The notes beneath the pieces were generated by a model, which worked only from the letters and a program-made list of their open reading frames with translations, ran no database searches and had not been told where the DNA came from. Positions 18,972-28,358 of a stretch of 64,000 nucleotides of DNA are shown here, in pieces; position 1 is the first letter of the stretch, and the number at the start of each line of letters is the position of its first letter. The position numbers and the translations under genes are program-made. Location of the stretch: assembly GCF_033441515.1 (NCBI RefSeq), contig NZ_JAWQJT010000002.1, positions 992,001 through 1,056,000 of the forward strand, in the 5' to 3' direction. This stretch comes from Amycolatopsis solani. GTDB lineage: Bacteria > Actinomycetota > Actinomycetes > Mycobacteriales > Pseudonocardiaceae.

Positions 18972-19601
18972 TCAGGGGCAGACCAGCCACGCGAAGTGGT
19001 ACACCGTGGTGATGCTGCCGTCGGTCGAGTCCATCGTGACGTAGCTCGTCGTCTTCTTCGGATCCGACGTCCCGACCGCCGCACGCAATTCCGTGTTGAT
19101 GTTCAGATTGCGTTCCTCACCACAAGGCTTGAACACGATCGCACCGACCTCCGTCGAATCGGTGAAATGCCAGTCGTCTTCGAACGGCCCCGCCAGCGGA
19201 TGCTGCACATAAGCCGTCGGTGAATTTCCCTGGAAATAGTAGTTCGCTCTTTCCAGACCGGTCGCTCCCCGTTCCAAGTGGGCGAATCCGCGGTAGTCGG
19301 CCTGCGCGATTCCGTAGGTGAAGCCCTGCGGCACGTGCACCCGCAGGCCGATCTGGCAGTTCTTCCTGGCGTCCAGCGGGCCGGCACCGACCCCGACCAA
19401 CGCCGTGTAGGCGCTGTAAGTCACGGTGAACGCCGTGTTGTCCTGCGAAACCGCCACCGCCGACGTGTTCGGCGGACAGCCCGTGCCGATGGCGTTCACG
19501 ACGTCGATGACAATTTTGTCCGGCGGCGGAGGAGTGTTCCAGGAATGCGGTGTGACCACAGAGGACAGCGCCATTACGGCAGCAACGACCGCAGACAGCA
19601 T
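18972..19601 (-). CDS. Secreted DUF4360 family protein
   Basis: 209 aa. Signal peptide MLSAVVAAVMALSSVVTPHS, then a beta-rich domain with family hallmarks: GTGCPPNTSAV near the mature N-terminus, KNCQIGLRVHVPQGF, YGIAQADYRGFAHLERG, YYFQG, and a late Cys in FKPCGEERNLNINTELR. Function unknown in this family; similar proteins are abundant secreted products of actinomycetes and fungi. The start is ATG 19601 because GGAAGGA sits 7 bases upstream and the longer open frame before it is not signal-like. The upstream region is distinctly AT-richer than the window average. Confidence 0.85.
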   Translation of the reverse strand: MLSAVVAAVMALSSVVTPHSWNTPPPPDKIVIDVVNAIGTGCPPNTSAVAVSQDNTAFTVTYSAYTALVGVGAGPLDARKNCQIGLRVHVPQGFTYGIAQADYRGFAHLERGATGLERANYYFQGNSPTAYVQHPLAGPFEDDWHFTDSTEVGAIVFKPCGEERNLNINTELRAAVGTSDPKKTTSYVTMDSTDGSITTVYHFAWLVCP

Positions 19602-19844
19602 CGGAATCCTTCCCAATACATTCGAATTGGGTACGGGGGCGCCGACCATGGTAGCGAAACGATCATGCCAGCAAACACCCCTGAACGGAGCAACACGCAG
19701 TAGCCGTCCCGCCACGCGGTATACCGATAATTTCGGACCCGCATTATCCGGCACACGAAAGAATAGCAGAGGAAAACGATTTCGCGCCCCCGGACCGCCG
19801 TCCCCCGCGGGTGATCACCCGCGCGACGTCCGGGCTTGATCGTT
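19602..19844. other. AT-richer intergenic region with the DUF4360 promoter
   Basis: No gene seen. The region contains TACCGATAATTT and CATTCGAATTGGG patches and several T/A-rich runs unusual for this window. It carries the 5' leader and presumably the promoter of the DUF4360 gene. Confidence 0.5.
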
Positions 19845-19970
19845 TCACCCCGCCAGCAGCGCCCTGACGGGTCCCAGCGTCGCAACCGCCGTTGGCGACC
19901 ACGGGCCCGCCGCGATCACCACGGCGTACCGCAGCTTGTCCGGCCACGAGAAGTCCGTGACCGCGATGCT
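19845..19970 (-). other. In-frame, coding-like 41-codon extension beyond the VOC gene stop
   Basis: After the TAG of the VOC gene the same frame stays open for 41 codons to TGA at 19845-19847. Roughly 38 of 41 codons end in G or C, as in real genes here, and the peptide (starting SIAVTDFSWPDKLRYAVVIA) looks protein-like. It has no start codon of its own. It could be a remnant of a lost gene, a C-terminal domain cut off by a nonsense mutation, or a chance open frame. Confidence 0.4.
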
Positions 19971-20324
19971 CTACCCCCTCGTGAGCAGTTCCAGGCTGTG
20001 GCCGTCCGGGTCCTCGAAGTAGACGCCGCGACCGCCGTTGAGGCCGTTGACCTCACCGGCCCGCTCGTGGAACGGGTCCGCCCAGTACGTGATCCCGGCA
20101 CGCTCCAGCCGCGCCATCGCGGCGTCGAAGTCGTCTTCGCCGACCAGGAACGCGTAGTGCTGGCTCGTCACCCGGTCCACCCGCAGGTAGTCCAGCGTGA
20201 CGCCGTTCGCCAGCCGGATCGGCACGAAGGGCCCGGTCACCGGACCCGCCTCGAGCCCGAGGAACCCGGCCGACTCCTCCCGGTCGGTGGCGCACACGAT
20301 CGTGTGATCCAGCGCGACGCCCAT
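19971..20324 (-). CDS. VOC/glyoxalase superfamily protein
   Basis: 117 aa, a single vicinal-oxygen-chelate unit made of two beta-alpha-beta-beta-beta modules: ALDHTIVCATD opens the first, TSQHYAFLV the second, and VYFEDPDGHSLELLT is the standard family ending. H6, H52-like and the E in LELLT are potential metal ligands. Substrate unknown. The start at ATG 20324 joins the upstream stop as TGATG; an adjacent GTG at 20327 is equally possible. Co-transcribed with the NTF2-like gene and probably controlled by the divergent MarR regulator. Confidence 0.82.
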   Translation of the reverse strand: MGVALDHTIVCATDREESAGFLGLEAGPVTGPFVPIRLANGVTLDYLRVDRVTSQHYAFLVGEDDFDAAMARLERAGITYWADPFHERAGEVNGLNGGRGVYFEDPDGHSLELLTRG

Positions 20325-20725
20325 CACCGCTCACCCGCCGGCGCGAACGGCGGGGGGCCGCCGAGCGGGCTCAAGTGGATCCCGGCCAGCTGCCAGCGCT
20401 CCCCGGCCCGGACCAGGACGTGCGTGGCGCGGAACCGGCCGTTCACCGGGTTCCCCCGGTGCTTCGCGACCTGCTCGTGCACGCCGACCGCGATGGCCGT
20501 CGCGCCGAAGGCGCGGACCTCGACGTCGTCCCACGCCAGCTTCTCGGTCACCAGGTCGCCGCCGCCGTAGCGCGCCAGCCACTGGTCGCGGTCCAGGACA
20601 AAACCCAGCGGGCCGACCAGCCGGAAACCGTCGGCGGCCAGGCCGGCCAGCACGTCCGTGTCGCCCCGCTCTTCCGCCGCGGCCCACACCCGGCCGAACT
20701 CGCGGACCTGCTCTTCGGTGCCCAT
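20324..20725 (-). CDS. NTF2-like/SnoaL (DUF4440-type) protein
   Basis: 133 aa with the cone-shaped NTF2 fold pattern: an N-terminal helix (VREFGRVWAAAEERGD), DVLAGLAADGFRLVGPLG, LDRDQWLARY, and a final beta sheet (FRATHVLVRAGERWQLAGIHLSPL). The family includes ketosteroid-isomerase-like enzymes and many with no known reaction. Start ATG 20725 with a strong GGAAGGGGAG ribosome site; the longer open frame has no such site. First gene of a two-gene operon divergent from marR. Confidence 0.82.
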   Translation of the reverse strand: MGTEEQVREFGRVWAAAEERGDTDVLAGLAADGFRLVGPLGFVLDRDQWLARYGGGDLVTEKLAWDDVEVRAFGATAIAVGVHEQVAKHRGNPVNGRFRATHVLVRAGERWQLAGIHLSPLGGPPPFAPAGER

Positions 20726-20757
20726 CGTGCTCCCCTTCCGGTTCGATGCGCACAACG

Positions 20758-20780
20758 TTAGATATCTAATGATTAGATGT
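20758..20780. promoter_or_regulatory. Candidate MarR operator, TTAGATATCTAA plus a second half-site
   Basis: A 12-bp perfect palindrome TTAGATATCTAA (20758-20769) is followed two bases later by TTAGATGT. The pair lies in the 89-bp divergent region between the NTF2 and MarR genes. Such AT-rich inverted repeats are typical MarR targets and would allow autoregulation and repression of the operon. Confidence 0.65.
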
Positions 20781-20814
20781 CAAACGCTTAGGCCTCTGCG
20801 GTAAGCTCCACCCC

Positions 20815-21246
20815 GTGCCAGCACCCACCACCACCCCCCTCGGCGTCGTCCTCGCCCGCACCGCCAAAACCGCCGGCCGCGCCTTCGACCAAGCCCTCGC
20901 CGCCGCCGGCGGCTCCCAGCCCGTCTGGCAAATCCTCATCTCCCTCAAAACCCGCCCCGCCGCCAACCAGCGCGAACTCGCCGACACCGTCGGCATCCAA
21001 GGCGCCACCCTCACCCACCACCTCAACGGCATGGAAACCACCGGCCTCGTCACCCGCCGCCGCGACCCCGCCAACCGCCGCGTCCACCTCGTCGAACTCA
21101 CCGAAACCGGCGAACAGCTCTTCCGGAAACTCGCCACCGCCGCCATCGCCCACGACCAACGCCTCCGAAAAGGCTTCACCGACACCGAGATCACCCAGCT
21201 CACCGACCTCCTCCACCGCCTCGCCACCAACGTCACCGACACCTGA
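20815..21246 (+). CDS. MarR family transcriptional regulator
   Basis: 143 aa. A winged-helix core spans residues about 30-110: VWQILISLKTRPAANQRELADTVG, recognition helix GATLTHHLNGMETTGL, then the wing RRRDPANRRVHLVELTETG, which is the MarR signature. Starts at GTG 20815. Probably represses itself and the divergent NTF2/VOC operon through the palindrome at 20758. The ligand is unknown; phenolic compounds are common in the family. Confidence 0.88.
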   Translation: MPAPTTTPLGVVLARTAKTAGRAFDQALAAAGGSQPVWQILISLKTRPAANQRELADTVGIQGATLTHHLNGMETTGLVTRRRDPANRRVHLVELTETGEQLFRKLATAAIAHDQRLRKGFTDTEITQLTDLLHRLATNVTDT

Positions 21247-21269
21247 AAAAGCGACCTGCGCAACAGTGA

Positions 21270-22331
<1,062 letters not shown>

Positions 22332-22345
22332 CCCACCCCGTGACA

Positions 22346-22378
22346 AGGGCCGCCGTCCACACCGGACGGCGGCCCTTT
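22346..22378 (+). terminator. Intrinsic terminator of mdh
   Basis: A perfect 14-bp stem (22346-22359 with 22365-22378), loop ACACC, ending in TTT, 14 bases after the mdh stop. Confidence 0.9.
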
Positions 22379-22452
22379 CGCGTCCCGCGAACACCCCACG
22401 CCCACAGCGAAACCCGCCCCACCCCACCGAGCTCCACCCCTACCGTCGCCCC

Positions 22453-23043
22453 ATGACCCTTCTCGCCGTACCCGACATGCACACCCCCGGCACCACCCCC
22501 GAAGACTCGGTCTACCAGCAACTCCTGCGCGACCGCATCGTCTTCCTCGGCTCCGAGGTCAAAGACGACGTCGCCAACCGGATCATCGCCCAGCTCCTCC
22601 TGCTCGCCGCCGACGACCCGGCCAAGGACATCACCTTCTACATCAACTCACCCGGCGGCTCCGTCACCGCCGGCATGGCCATCTACGACACCATGCAACT
22701 CGTCAAACCCGACGTCGCGACCTACGGCCTCGGCTTCGTCGCCTCCATGGGCCAGTTCCTGCTCTCCTCCGGCGCCCCCGGAAAGCGCTACCTCCTGCCC
22801 AACACCCGCATCGTCATGCACCAGCCCTCCGCCGGCATCGGCGGCGCCGCCACCGACATCGCCATCCAGGCCGAGGTCTTCGGCAAGATGAAGCGCCGCA
22901 TCGCCCAGATCACCGCCGCCCAGACCGGCCAGACCGTCGAACGCATCACCGCCGACGCCGACCGCGACCGCTGGTTCGACGCCGACGAAGCCCTCTCCTA
23001 CGGCTTCGTCGACCACATCGTCGCCCAGGAGCAGACCGCCTGA
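22453..23043 (+). CDS. clpP: ATP-dependent Clp protease proteolytic subunit (stand-alone paralogue)
   Basis: 196 aa. The Ser-His-Asp triad is intact: S98 in GFVASMGQF, H123 in MHQPSAG, D172 in DADRDRWF. The oxyanion-loop motif NSPGGSV is present. It forms the barrel peptidase that degrades proteins fed by Clp AAA+ partners. In actinomycetes ClpP genes usually come in pairs next to clpX or a regulator; this one is alone between mdh and a pseudogene, so it is probably an accessory ClpP. Actinobacterial ClpP N-termini are often processed, so the first ~18 residues may be a propeptide. Confidence 0.93.
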   Translation: MTLLAVPDMHTPGTTPEDSVYQQLLRDRIVFLGSEVKDDVANRIIAQLLLLAADDPAKDITFYINSPGGSVTAGMAIYDTMQLVKPDVATYGLGFVASMGQFLLSSGAPGKRYLLPNTRIVMHQPSAGIGGAATDIAIQAEVFGKMKRRIAQITAAQTGQTVERITADADRDRWFDADEALSYGFVDHIVAQEQTA

Positions 23044-23112
23044 CACACCCCTGGCGGGGAATGCCAGCCCGCTGTGCGTTCCCCGCCAGCCACCCCCAGC
23101 ACCCTCGACCAC

Positions 23113-23314
23113 ATGACGATCACCACCGCCGAGTTCGCGGCCGGCTACGACCGCCTGCTCGCACCCCTCGCCGAAGCCGGCACGCAGCTGATTCTCATCG
23201 AGCCGTTCCTCCTGCCGGTCGAAGGCGTCACCGAGGCCGGGGACATCCGCATCGACGACGACGTCCGCCGGCCACGGCGTCCTCGCGGCAGCCTGGCTTC
23301 GGCTGGTCACCTGA
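23113..23314 (+). pseudogene. Decayed SGNH/GDSL-type hydrolase remnant
   Basis: Frame 1 from ATG 23113 reads TAEFAAGYDRLLAPLAEAG and LILIEPFLLPVEG, which I recognise as the middle of SGNH hydrolases. It then loses similarity at about 23265. A different frame immediately afterwards reads GHGVLAAAWLRLVT followed by TGA at 23312, resembling the C-terminal GH-x-x-AxAWL end of the same family. The N-terminal GDS block and the catalytic D-x-x-H region are both missing. The arrangement fits an internal deletion with a frameshift plus loss of the 5' end. Confidence 0.6.
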
Positions 23315-23355
23315 GGGTCCCTGCTCTGGGCGTGTTTTCCGGCGTACAAAAAGGA

Positions 23356-23389
23356 CCGCGGGGCTGGTTTTTCGACACCAGCCCCGCGG
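23356..23389. terminator. Bidirectional hairpin terminator between clpP side and M3 peptidase
   Basis: A perfect 13-bp stem, CCGCGGGGCTGGT (23356-23368) with its complement at 23377-23389. AAAAA precedes it on the left, so the minus strand reads hairpin then T run, suiting the M3 gene. Confidence 0.85.
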
Positions 23390-23406
23390 TATAGGTCGTT
23401 ATACAG

Positions 23407-25458
23407 TCAGAGACTCAGACCCCGGCGGGCCAGCAGCGGCTCGATCTCCGGGTCGCGGCCGCGGAACGCGCGGAAGGCGTCCATCGGGTCGACGCTGCCG
23501 CCCCGGCCCAGCAGGGTGCGGCGGAAGTGGTCGCCGTTCTCGCGGGTCAGTCCCCCGCTCTCCCGGAACCACTGGACGGTGTCGGCGTCGAGGACTTCGC
23601 TCCAGATGTAGGAGTAGTACCCGGCGCTGTAGCCGCCGCTGAAGATGTGGGCGAAGTAGGTCGTGCGGTAGCGCGGCGGGATCGCCTCGACGGCCACGCC
23701 CGCCTTCACGAGGGCCTCGGCTTCGAAGCGCTGGACGTCCTCCACCCGGTCGTCGACGCCGAGCCCGTGCCAGGCCTGGTCGAGCAGGGACGCCGCGAGG
23801 TACTCGGTCGTGGCGAAGCCTTCGCCGTACTGCTGGGCGGCGAGGAGCTTGTCGACCTGCTCCTGCGGCAGCGCCTCCCCCGTCTCGTGGTGCTTGGCGT
23901 AGTGGGCCAGCACCTCCGGCCACAGCATCCACATCTCGTTGACCTGGGACGGGTATTCGACGAAGTCGCGGGGCACGTTGGTGCCGGAGAACGTCGGGTA
24001 GCGGACGGACGAGACCAGCGCGTGGAGGGCGTGGCCGAACTCGTGGAACGCCGTGACGACCTCGTCGAAGGTCAGCAGGGTCGGCTCCCCCGCCGGCGGC
24101 TTGCCGACGTTGAGGACGTTGACCACGACGGTCTTGCGGTCCAGCAGCTCGGACTGGTCGACGAAGGTGTTCATCCAGGCGCCGCCGCGCTTGGCGTCGC
24201 GGGCGTAGAGGTCGAGCAGGTAGAGGCCGAGCGCGGTGCCGTCGGCGTCGAACACCTCGAAGGTCCGGACCTCCGGGTGGTACTTGGGGAGGTCGTGCCG
24301 CTCGGTGATGGTGAGGCCGTAGAGCTTGCTCGCGGCGAAGAAGACGCCGTCGAGGTAGACGCGGTCGGCCTCGAAGTACGGCCGCAGGGCCTCGGTGTCG
24401 ACGTCGAAGCGCTCGCGGCGGACCTGGGCGGCGTAGAAGGGCCAGTCCGACGGCCGCAGCGTCGCGCCCGGAACATCGGCCTCCAGCAGCTGCTGCAGCT
24501 CCGCGGCCTCGACACGGGCGTTCGCGACCGCGGCGGGCGCCAGCCGCTCGAGCAGCCCAGCGGCGGCTTCCGCCGTCTTGGCCGTCTCGTCGGCGATGAT
24601 GTACGCCGCGTGGTCCGGGTAGCCGAGCAGCGCGGCGCGCTCGGCGCGGAGGCGGACGATCTCGGCGACGACACCGTTGTTGTCGAAGTCGGTGCCGCGG
24701 TTGCCGCGCGCCATCGACGCGGCGTGGATCCGCGCGCGGACTTCGCGGTCGCGCAGGGTCTCCAGCGGCGACGCCTGGCTCGTCGGCAGGGTGAGCGGGA
24801 TGACGTACTTGCCGTCCGCACCACGGGCGGCCGCCGCTTCGGCCGCGGTGGCGATCGCGCCGTCGCCGAAGCCGGCCAGCTCGGCCCGGTCCTCGATGAC
24901 GACGGCGAGCTCGTTGGTGTCCTTGAGCAGGTTCTGCTGGAACTTGGTCTGGAGGGTGGAGAGCTGCTCGTTCAGCTCGCGCAGGCGGGCCTGCTCGGCC
25001 TCGCCGAGCCCGGCACCGGCGCGGCTGAAGTCGGTGTGCCGCCGTTCCAGCAGCCGCAGCGACTCTTCGTCGAGGCCGAGCTCGTCGCGCCGGGCGTGCA
25101 GGGCGTCGATGCGGGCGAACAGCTTCGGGTCCAGGTGGACGGCGTCGTGGTGCGCGGCCAGCTTCGGCGCGAACTCCGCCTGGATGGCCTGGATCTCGTC
25201 GGTGCTGTTCGAGCCGGCCAGGTTGTAGAAGACGCTCGCGACGCGGCCCAGCAGCTCACCGGCGCGCTCGAGGGCGACGACGGTGTTGTCGAACGTCGGC
25301 TCGGCGTCCTGCTCCGCGATCTGCCGGATCTCCGCCGCGTGTTCGGCCAGCCCGGCCTCGAACGCGGGCCGGTAGTGCTCGTCGGCGATGCGGTCGAAGG
25401 GCGGCAGGGCGTAGGGCAGTTCGCTGGGTGCGGCGAACGGGTTGTCCGGCGAAATCAT
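23407..25458 (-). CDS. M3 family zinc oligopeptidase (Dcp/OpdA-like)
   Basis: 683 aa, standard length for M3A peptidases. The zinc motif HEFGHALH lies near residue 472 with the downstream third ligand E in DFVEYPSQVNEMW. C-terminal substrate-binding motifs FAHIFSGGYSAGYYSYIW are intact. Probably a cytosolic peptidyl-dipeptidase or oligopeptidase completing breakdown of imported or proteasome/Clp-derived peptides. Start set at ATG 25458 with AGGAG upstream; a GTG at 25488 would add ten residues lacking family similarity. Monocistronic, ending at the hairpin at 23356. Confidence 0.94.
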   Translation of the reverse strand: MISPDNPFAAPSELPYALPPFDRIADEHYRPAFEAGLAEHAAEIRQIAEQDAEPTFDNTVVALERAGELLGRVASVFYNLAGSNSTDEIQAIQAEFAPKLAAHHDAVHLDPKLFARIDALHARRDELGLDEESLRLLERRHTDFSRAGAGLGEAEQARLRELNEQLSTLQTKFQQNLLKDTNELAVVIEDRAELAGFGDGAIATAAEAAAARGADGKYVIPLTLPTSQASPLETLRDREVRARIHAASMARGNRGTDFDNNGVVAEIVRLRAERAALLGYPDHAAYIIADETAKTAEAAAGLLERLAPAAVANARVEAAELQQLLEADVPGATLRPSDWPFYAAQVRRERFDVDTEALRPYFEADRVYLDGVFFAASKLYGLTITERHDLPKYHPEVRTFEVFDADGTALGLYLLDLYARDAKRGGAWMNTFVDQSELLDRKTVVVNVLNVGKPPAGEPTLLTFDEVVTAFHEFGHALHALVSSVRYPTFSGTNVPRDFVEYPSQVNEMWMLWPEVLAHYAKHHETGEALPQEQVDKLLAAQQYGEGFATTEYLAASLLDQAWHGLGVDDRVEDVQRFEAEALVKAGVAVEAIPPRYRTTYFAHIFSGGYSAGYYSYIWSEVLDADTVQWFRESGGLTRENGDHFRRTLLGRGGSVDPMDAFRAFRGRDPEIEPLLARRGLSL

Positions 25459-25552
25459 CGGCGCAGGCTCCTGGTCGGGGTGGAACACTCGGTCCCGCCA
25501 CCCTACGGGTTACCCCGTCATCGATGTCAGCGCTTTCCGGAGGTGGCCAAGT

Positions 25553-26272
25553 TCACGGCCCGGTGGTACCGCCCACGACGGCGTCACTGCTCGACGCGGC
25601 CTTTTTGCCCCGTTTCGGCTTGCCTTCCGGCTTGGGTTCCGGCGGCACGATGCCGCGCAGATCACCGCCGTGGTCGTTGACCCGCATGACGAACGGCCGC
25701 GTCTCGGTGTAGCGCACGACCGAGATGGACGCCGGGTCGACGACGATCCGCTGGAACGCGTCGAGGTGCTGCCCGAGCGCGTCGGCGAGGATGGACTTGA
25801 TCACGTCACCGTGGCTGCACAGCAGCCACACGGCGTGGTCGCCGTACGCGGCCGAGATCCGCCGGTCGTGCGCCCGCACGGCGGCGACCGACCGCGCCTG
25901 CATCTGCGCGAGCCCCTCACCGCCGGGGAAGACCGCGGCGGAGGCGTGCGCCTGCACGACCCGCCAGAGCGGTTCCTTCGCCAGGTGCTTGAGCTCCTTG
26001 CCGGTCCAGTCGCCGTAGTCCACTTCGGACAGCCCGGGCTCGACGGTCTTTTCGAGGTTCCGCGCGGCCGCGAGCGGGCCGACCGTCTGCTTGCACCGCA
26101 GCATGGGCGACACGACGAGCCCCGAAAGGGGCACGCCGTCCAGCCGCTCGACCAGCTTCTCCGCCTGCGCGCGGCCGGTGTCGTCGAGGTTCACCTTCGG
26201 CGAGCGCCCGGCGAGGATGCCGGAACCGTTGGCCGTCGACTTGCCGTGCCGGAGGAGGATGACCGTACTCAC
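25553..26272 (-). CDS. Histidine phosphatase family protein (MSMEG_4193/Rv2135c-like)
   Basis: 239 aa. Catalytic RHG motif LLRHGKSTAN (H9), ILAGRSPKVNLDDTG, the acid-containing SEVDYGDWTG, and the second histidine CSHGDVIKS. These match the phosphoglycerate-mutase-like branch that in mycobacteria sits beside uppP. Substrate not established. The extra C-terminus is a basic tail (KPKRGKKAAS). GTG 26272 is chosen because the RHG strand begins right after it. Same strand as uppP, but a long palindrome separates the two. Confidence 0.88.
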   Translation of the reverse strand: MSTVILLRHGKSTANGSGILAGRSPKVNLDDTGRAQAEKLVERLDGVPLSGLVVSPMLRCKQTVGPLAAARNLEKTVEPGLSEVDYGDWTGKELKHLAKEPLWRVVQAHASAAVFPGGEGLAQMQARSVAAVRAHDRRISAAYGDHAVWLLCSHGDVIKSILADALGQHLDAFQRIVVDPASISVVRYTETRPFVMRVNDHGGDLRGIVPPEPKPEGKPKRGKKAASSSDAVVGGTTGP

Positions 26273-26326
26273 GGCACCCACCCTACGGGGGAACCGATCA
26301 CGCGGTCGGCCAGGCTCGGCGGCCGG

Positions 26327-26372
26327 CTCGTGAGTGTTTGGTCGGGTTCTAACCCGACCAAACACTCACGAG
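26327..26372. repeat. Perfect 22-bp-arm palindrome, GTGAGTGTTT...AAACACTCAC family
   Basis: Arms 26327-26348 and 26351-26372 are perfectly complementary around a 2-base centre (CT). It is located between the phosphatase and uppP genes. A diverged copy with the same core is at 55801-55846. It probably acts as a terminator or RNA-stabilising hairpin. Confidence 0.9.
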
Positions 26373-26389
26373 GGCTGGTGACCGGCGGA

Positions 26390-27232
26390 TCAGTGGCCGA
26401 CCGGGCCCGCGTTCGGGTCCAGCGCCCCGGTGAAGATCAGCACGAACAGCAGCACGCCCAGCGCCAGCCGGTACACCACGAACGGCACGAAGCTGCGCTT
26501 CTTGATGTAGGCCATCAGCCACGCGATCACCACGTACCCGACCCCGAACGCCACCAGCGTGGCCAGGATCGTCGGGCCCCACTGGGCCGGCACGTCACCC
26601 GAGCCGATGTCCTTGAGCTTGTACACGCCCGACCCGAACACCGCCGGCAGCGCCAGCAGGAACGAGTACTCCGCCGCCTCCGCGCGGGTGTAGCCCAGCA
26701 GCAGGCCCGCGCTGGTCGTACCGCCCGAGCGGGACACGCCCGGGATCAGGGCCAGCGCCTGCGCGAAGCCGAAGCCGAGGCCGTGCGGGACCGTCAGCTG
26801 GTCGAGCGTGCGCTCCTGCTTCCCGATCCGGTCGGCGAGCAGCAGGATCAGGCCGAACACGATCAGCACGCTCGCGGTGATCCGCAGGTCGCGGAACGCG
26901 CTGTCGATCTGGTCCTGCAGCAGCAGCCCCAGCACCACGATCGGCAGCGAGCCGACGATGATCAGCCAGCCCAGCCGGGCGTCCGGGTCGCGGCGCCACT
27001 CCGCCTGGTACAGCGAGAAGAACCAGGCACGCAGGATCTTCCCGATCTTCGGGCCGAAGTAGATGATCACCGCCAGCTCGGTGCCGATCTGGGTCACCGC
27101 CGTGAACGCCGCGCCCGGGTCGTCCCAGCCGGCCAGCGCCGCGACGATGCGCAGGTGCGCGCTCGACGAGATCGGCAGGAACTCGGTCAGGCCCTGGACC
27201 AGTCCCAGCACCAGTGCTTCGAACCAGCCCAC
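26390..27232 (-). CDS. uppP: Undecaprenyl-diphosphate phosphatase
   Basis: 280 aa integral membrane enzyme with the two BacA/UppP signatures: [15 protein letters not shown] (about residues 13-27) and [17 protein letters not shown] (about 163-179), plus seven to eight membrane spans. It recycles undecaprenyl pyrophosphate to the monophosphate carrier for peptidoglycan and other wall polymers and can confer bacitracin resistance. GTG 27232 lies one base from the stop of the LLM oxidoreductase gene, so the two are co-transcribed. Confidence 0.96.
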   Translation of the reverse strand: MGWFEALVLGLVQGLTEFLPISSSAHLRIVAALAGWDDPGAAFTAVTQIGTELAVIIYFGPKIGKILRAWFFSLYQAEWRRDPDARLGWLIIVGSLPIVVLGLLLQDQIDSAFRDLRITASVLIVFGLILLLADRIGKQERTLDQLTVPHGLGFGFAQALALIPGVSRSGGTTSAGLLLGYTRAEAAEYSFLLALPAVFGSGVYKLKDIGSGDVPAQWGPTILATLVAFGVGYVVIAWLMAYIKKRSFVPFVVYRLALGVLLFVLIFTGALDPNAGPVGH

Positions 27233-27233
27233 G

Positions 27234-28271
27234 TCAGGCCACCCCCGCCAGCTCGAGCGCCTCGACGGCGGTTTCCAGCGCGCCGGCCGGCTCCGGCGTG
27301 AACGGCGACACCGACAGGGTCGTCACGCCGGCTTCGGCGAATTCGGTCATCTTCTCCGCGATCCGTTCCTTCGGTCCCAGCAGCGACGTCGCGTCGAGGA
27401 ACTCCAGCGGCACCGCCGCCATCGCCCCCGCCCGGTCGCCGTCCAGGTACTTCTCCTGCACCTCCGCGGCTTCGGCCGCGAAGCCCATCCGGCACGCCAG
27501 CCGGTTGTAGAAGTTCTTCTCCTTGCTCCCCATCCCGCCCAGGTACAGGGCCGCGTAGCCGCGCACCGCGTCCGCGCAGGCCCGCCAGTCCTCCCCCGGC
27601 ACCAGCGGCACCGTCGGGACGACGTCGAAGCCGTCCAGGGTGCGCCCGGCCCGCTCGGCGCCGGCGCGGATCCGGGCCAGCTGCTCCCCCGCGTGCGACG
27701 GCGAGAAGAACACCGGCAGCCAGCCGTCGGCGATCTCGCCGGTCAGCTCCAGGTTCTTCGGGCCGATCGCGGCCAGGTACAGCGGGATGTGCTTGCGCGC
27801 CGGGCGGACGGTCAGCCGCAGCGCCTTGCCGGGGCCGTCCGGCAGCGGCACCGTGAAGTGATCGCCCTCGAACCGCAGGCGCTCGCGCCGCAGCGCCGAC
27901 CGCACGATCGTGGCGTACTCCCGGGTGCGTTCCAGCGGCGAGGTGAACCGCACCCCGTGCCAGCCCTCCGACACCTGCGGGCCGGACACGCCGAGGCCGA
28001 GCCGGAACCGGCCGCCCGAGAGGTTGTCCAGCGTCGCCGCCGTCATCGCGGTCATCGCCGGGGTCCGGGCCGGGATCTGCAGCACCGCGGCCCCGACGTC
28101 GATCCGCGACGTCTGCGCGGCGAGCCACGTGAGCACCGTCACCGCGTCCGAGCCGTAGGCCTCCGCGGCCCACACGACGGCGTAACCGAGGTCGTCCGCC
28201 TGTTTCGCCAGCGCCACGTCGGCGGGGTCGTTCCCCGCGCCCCAGTAGCCGAGATTGAGTCCGAGTCGCAC
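27234..28271 (-). CDS. F420-dependent LLM class oxidoreductase
   Basis: 345 aa TIM-barrel of the luciferase-like monooxygenase family. Family motifs include [11 protein letters not shown] at the first strand, [23 protein letters not shown] and [22 protein letters not shown]. In actinobacteria this branch usually uses coenzyme F420; substrate unknown. GTG start at 28271. It heads an operon with uppP and is divergent from the aldo/keto reductase across about 87 bases. Confidence 0.88.
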   Translation of the reverse strand: MRLGLNLGYWGAGNDPADVALAKQADDLGYAVVWAAEAYGSDAVTVLTWLAAQTSRIDVGAAVLQIPARTPAMTAMTAATLDNLSGGRFRLGLGVSGPQVSEGWHGVRFTSPLERTREYATIVRSALRRERLRFEGDHFTVPLPDGPGKALRLTVRPARKHIPLYLAAIGPKNLELTGEIADGWLPVFFSPSHAGEQLARIRAGAERAGRTLDGFDVVPTVPLVPGEDWRACADAVRGYAALYLGGMGSKEKNFYNRLACRMGFAAEAAEVQEKYLDGDRAGAMAAVPLEFLDATSLLGPKERIAEKMTEFAEAGVTTLSVSPFTPEPAGALETAVEALELAGVA

Positions 28272-28358
28272 GGGGCCGAACCCTAACGGGGGCCCTCGGC
28301 CGCGACACGACTCACCTTGGTCAGGTTCGCCGGGGCCCGCCCACTAGGCTCGGCGGTC

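Noticed and set aside
23356..23389. tRNA-like stem (CCGCGGGGCTGGT and complement)
   Set aside because: A single hairpin with no D, anticodon or T arms; better explained as a terminator.
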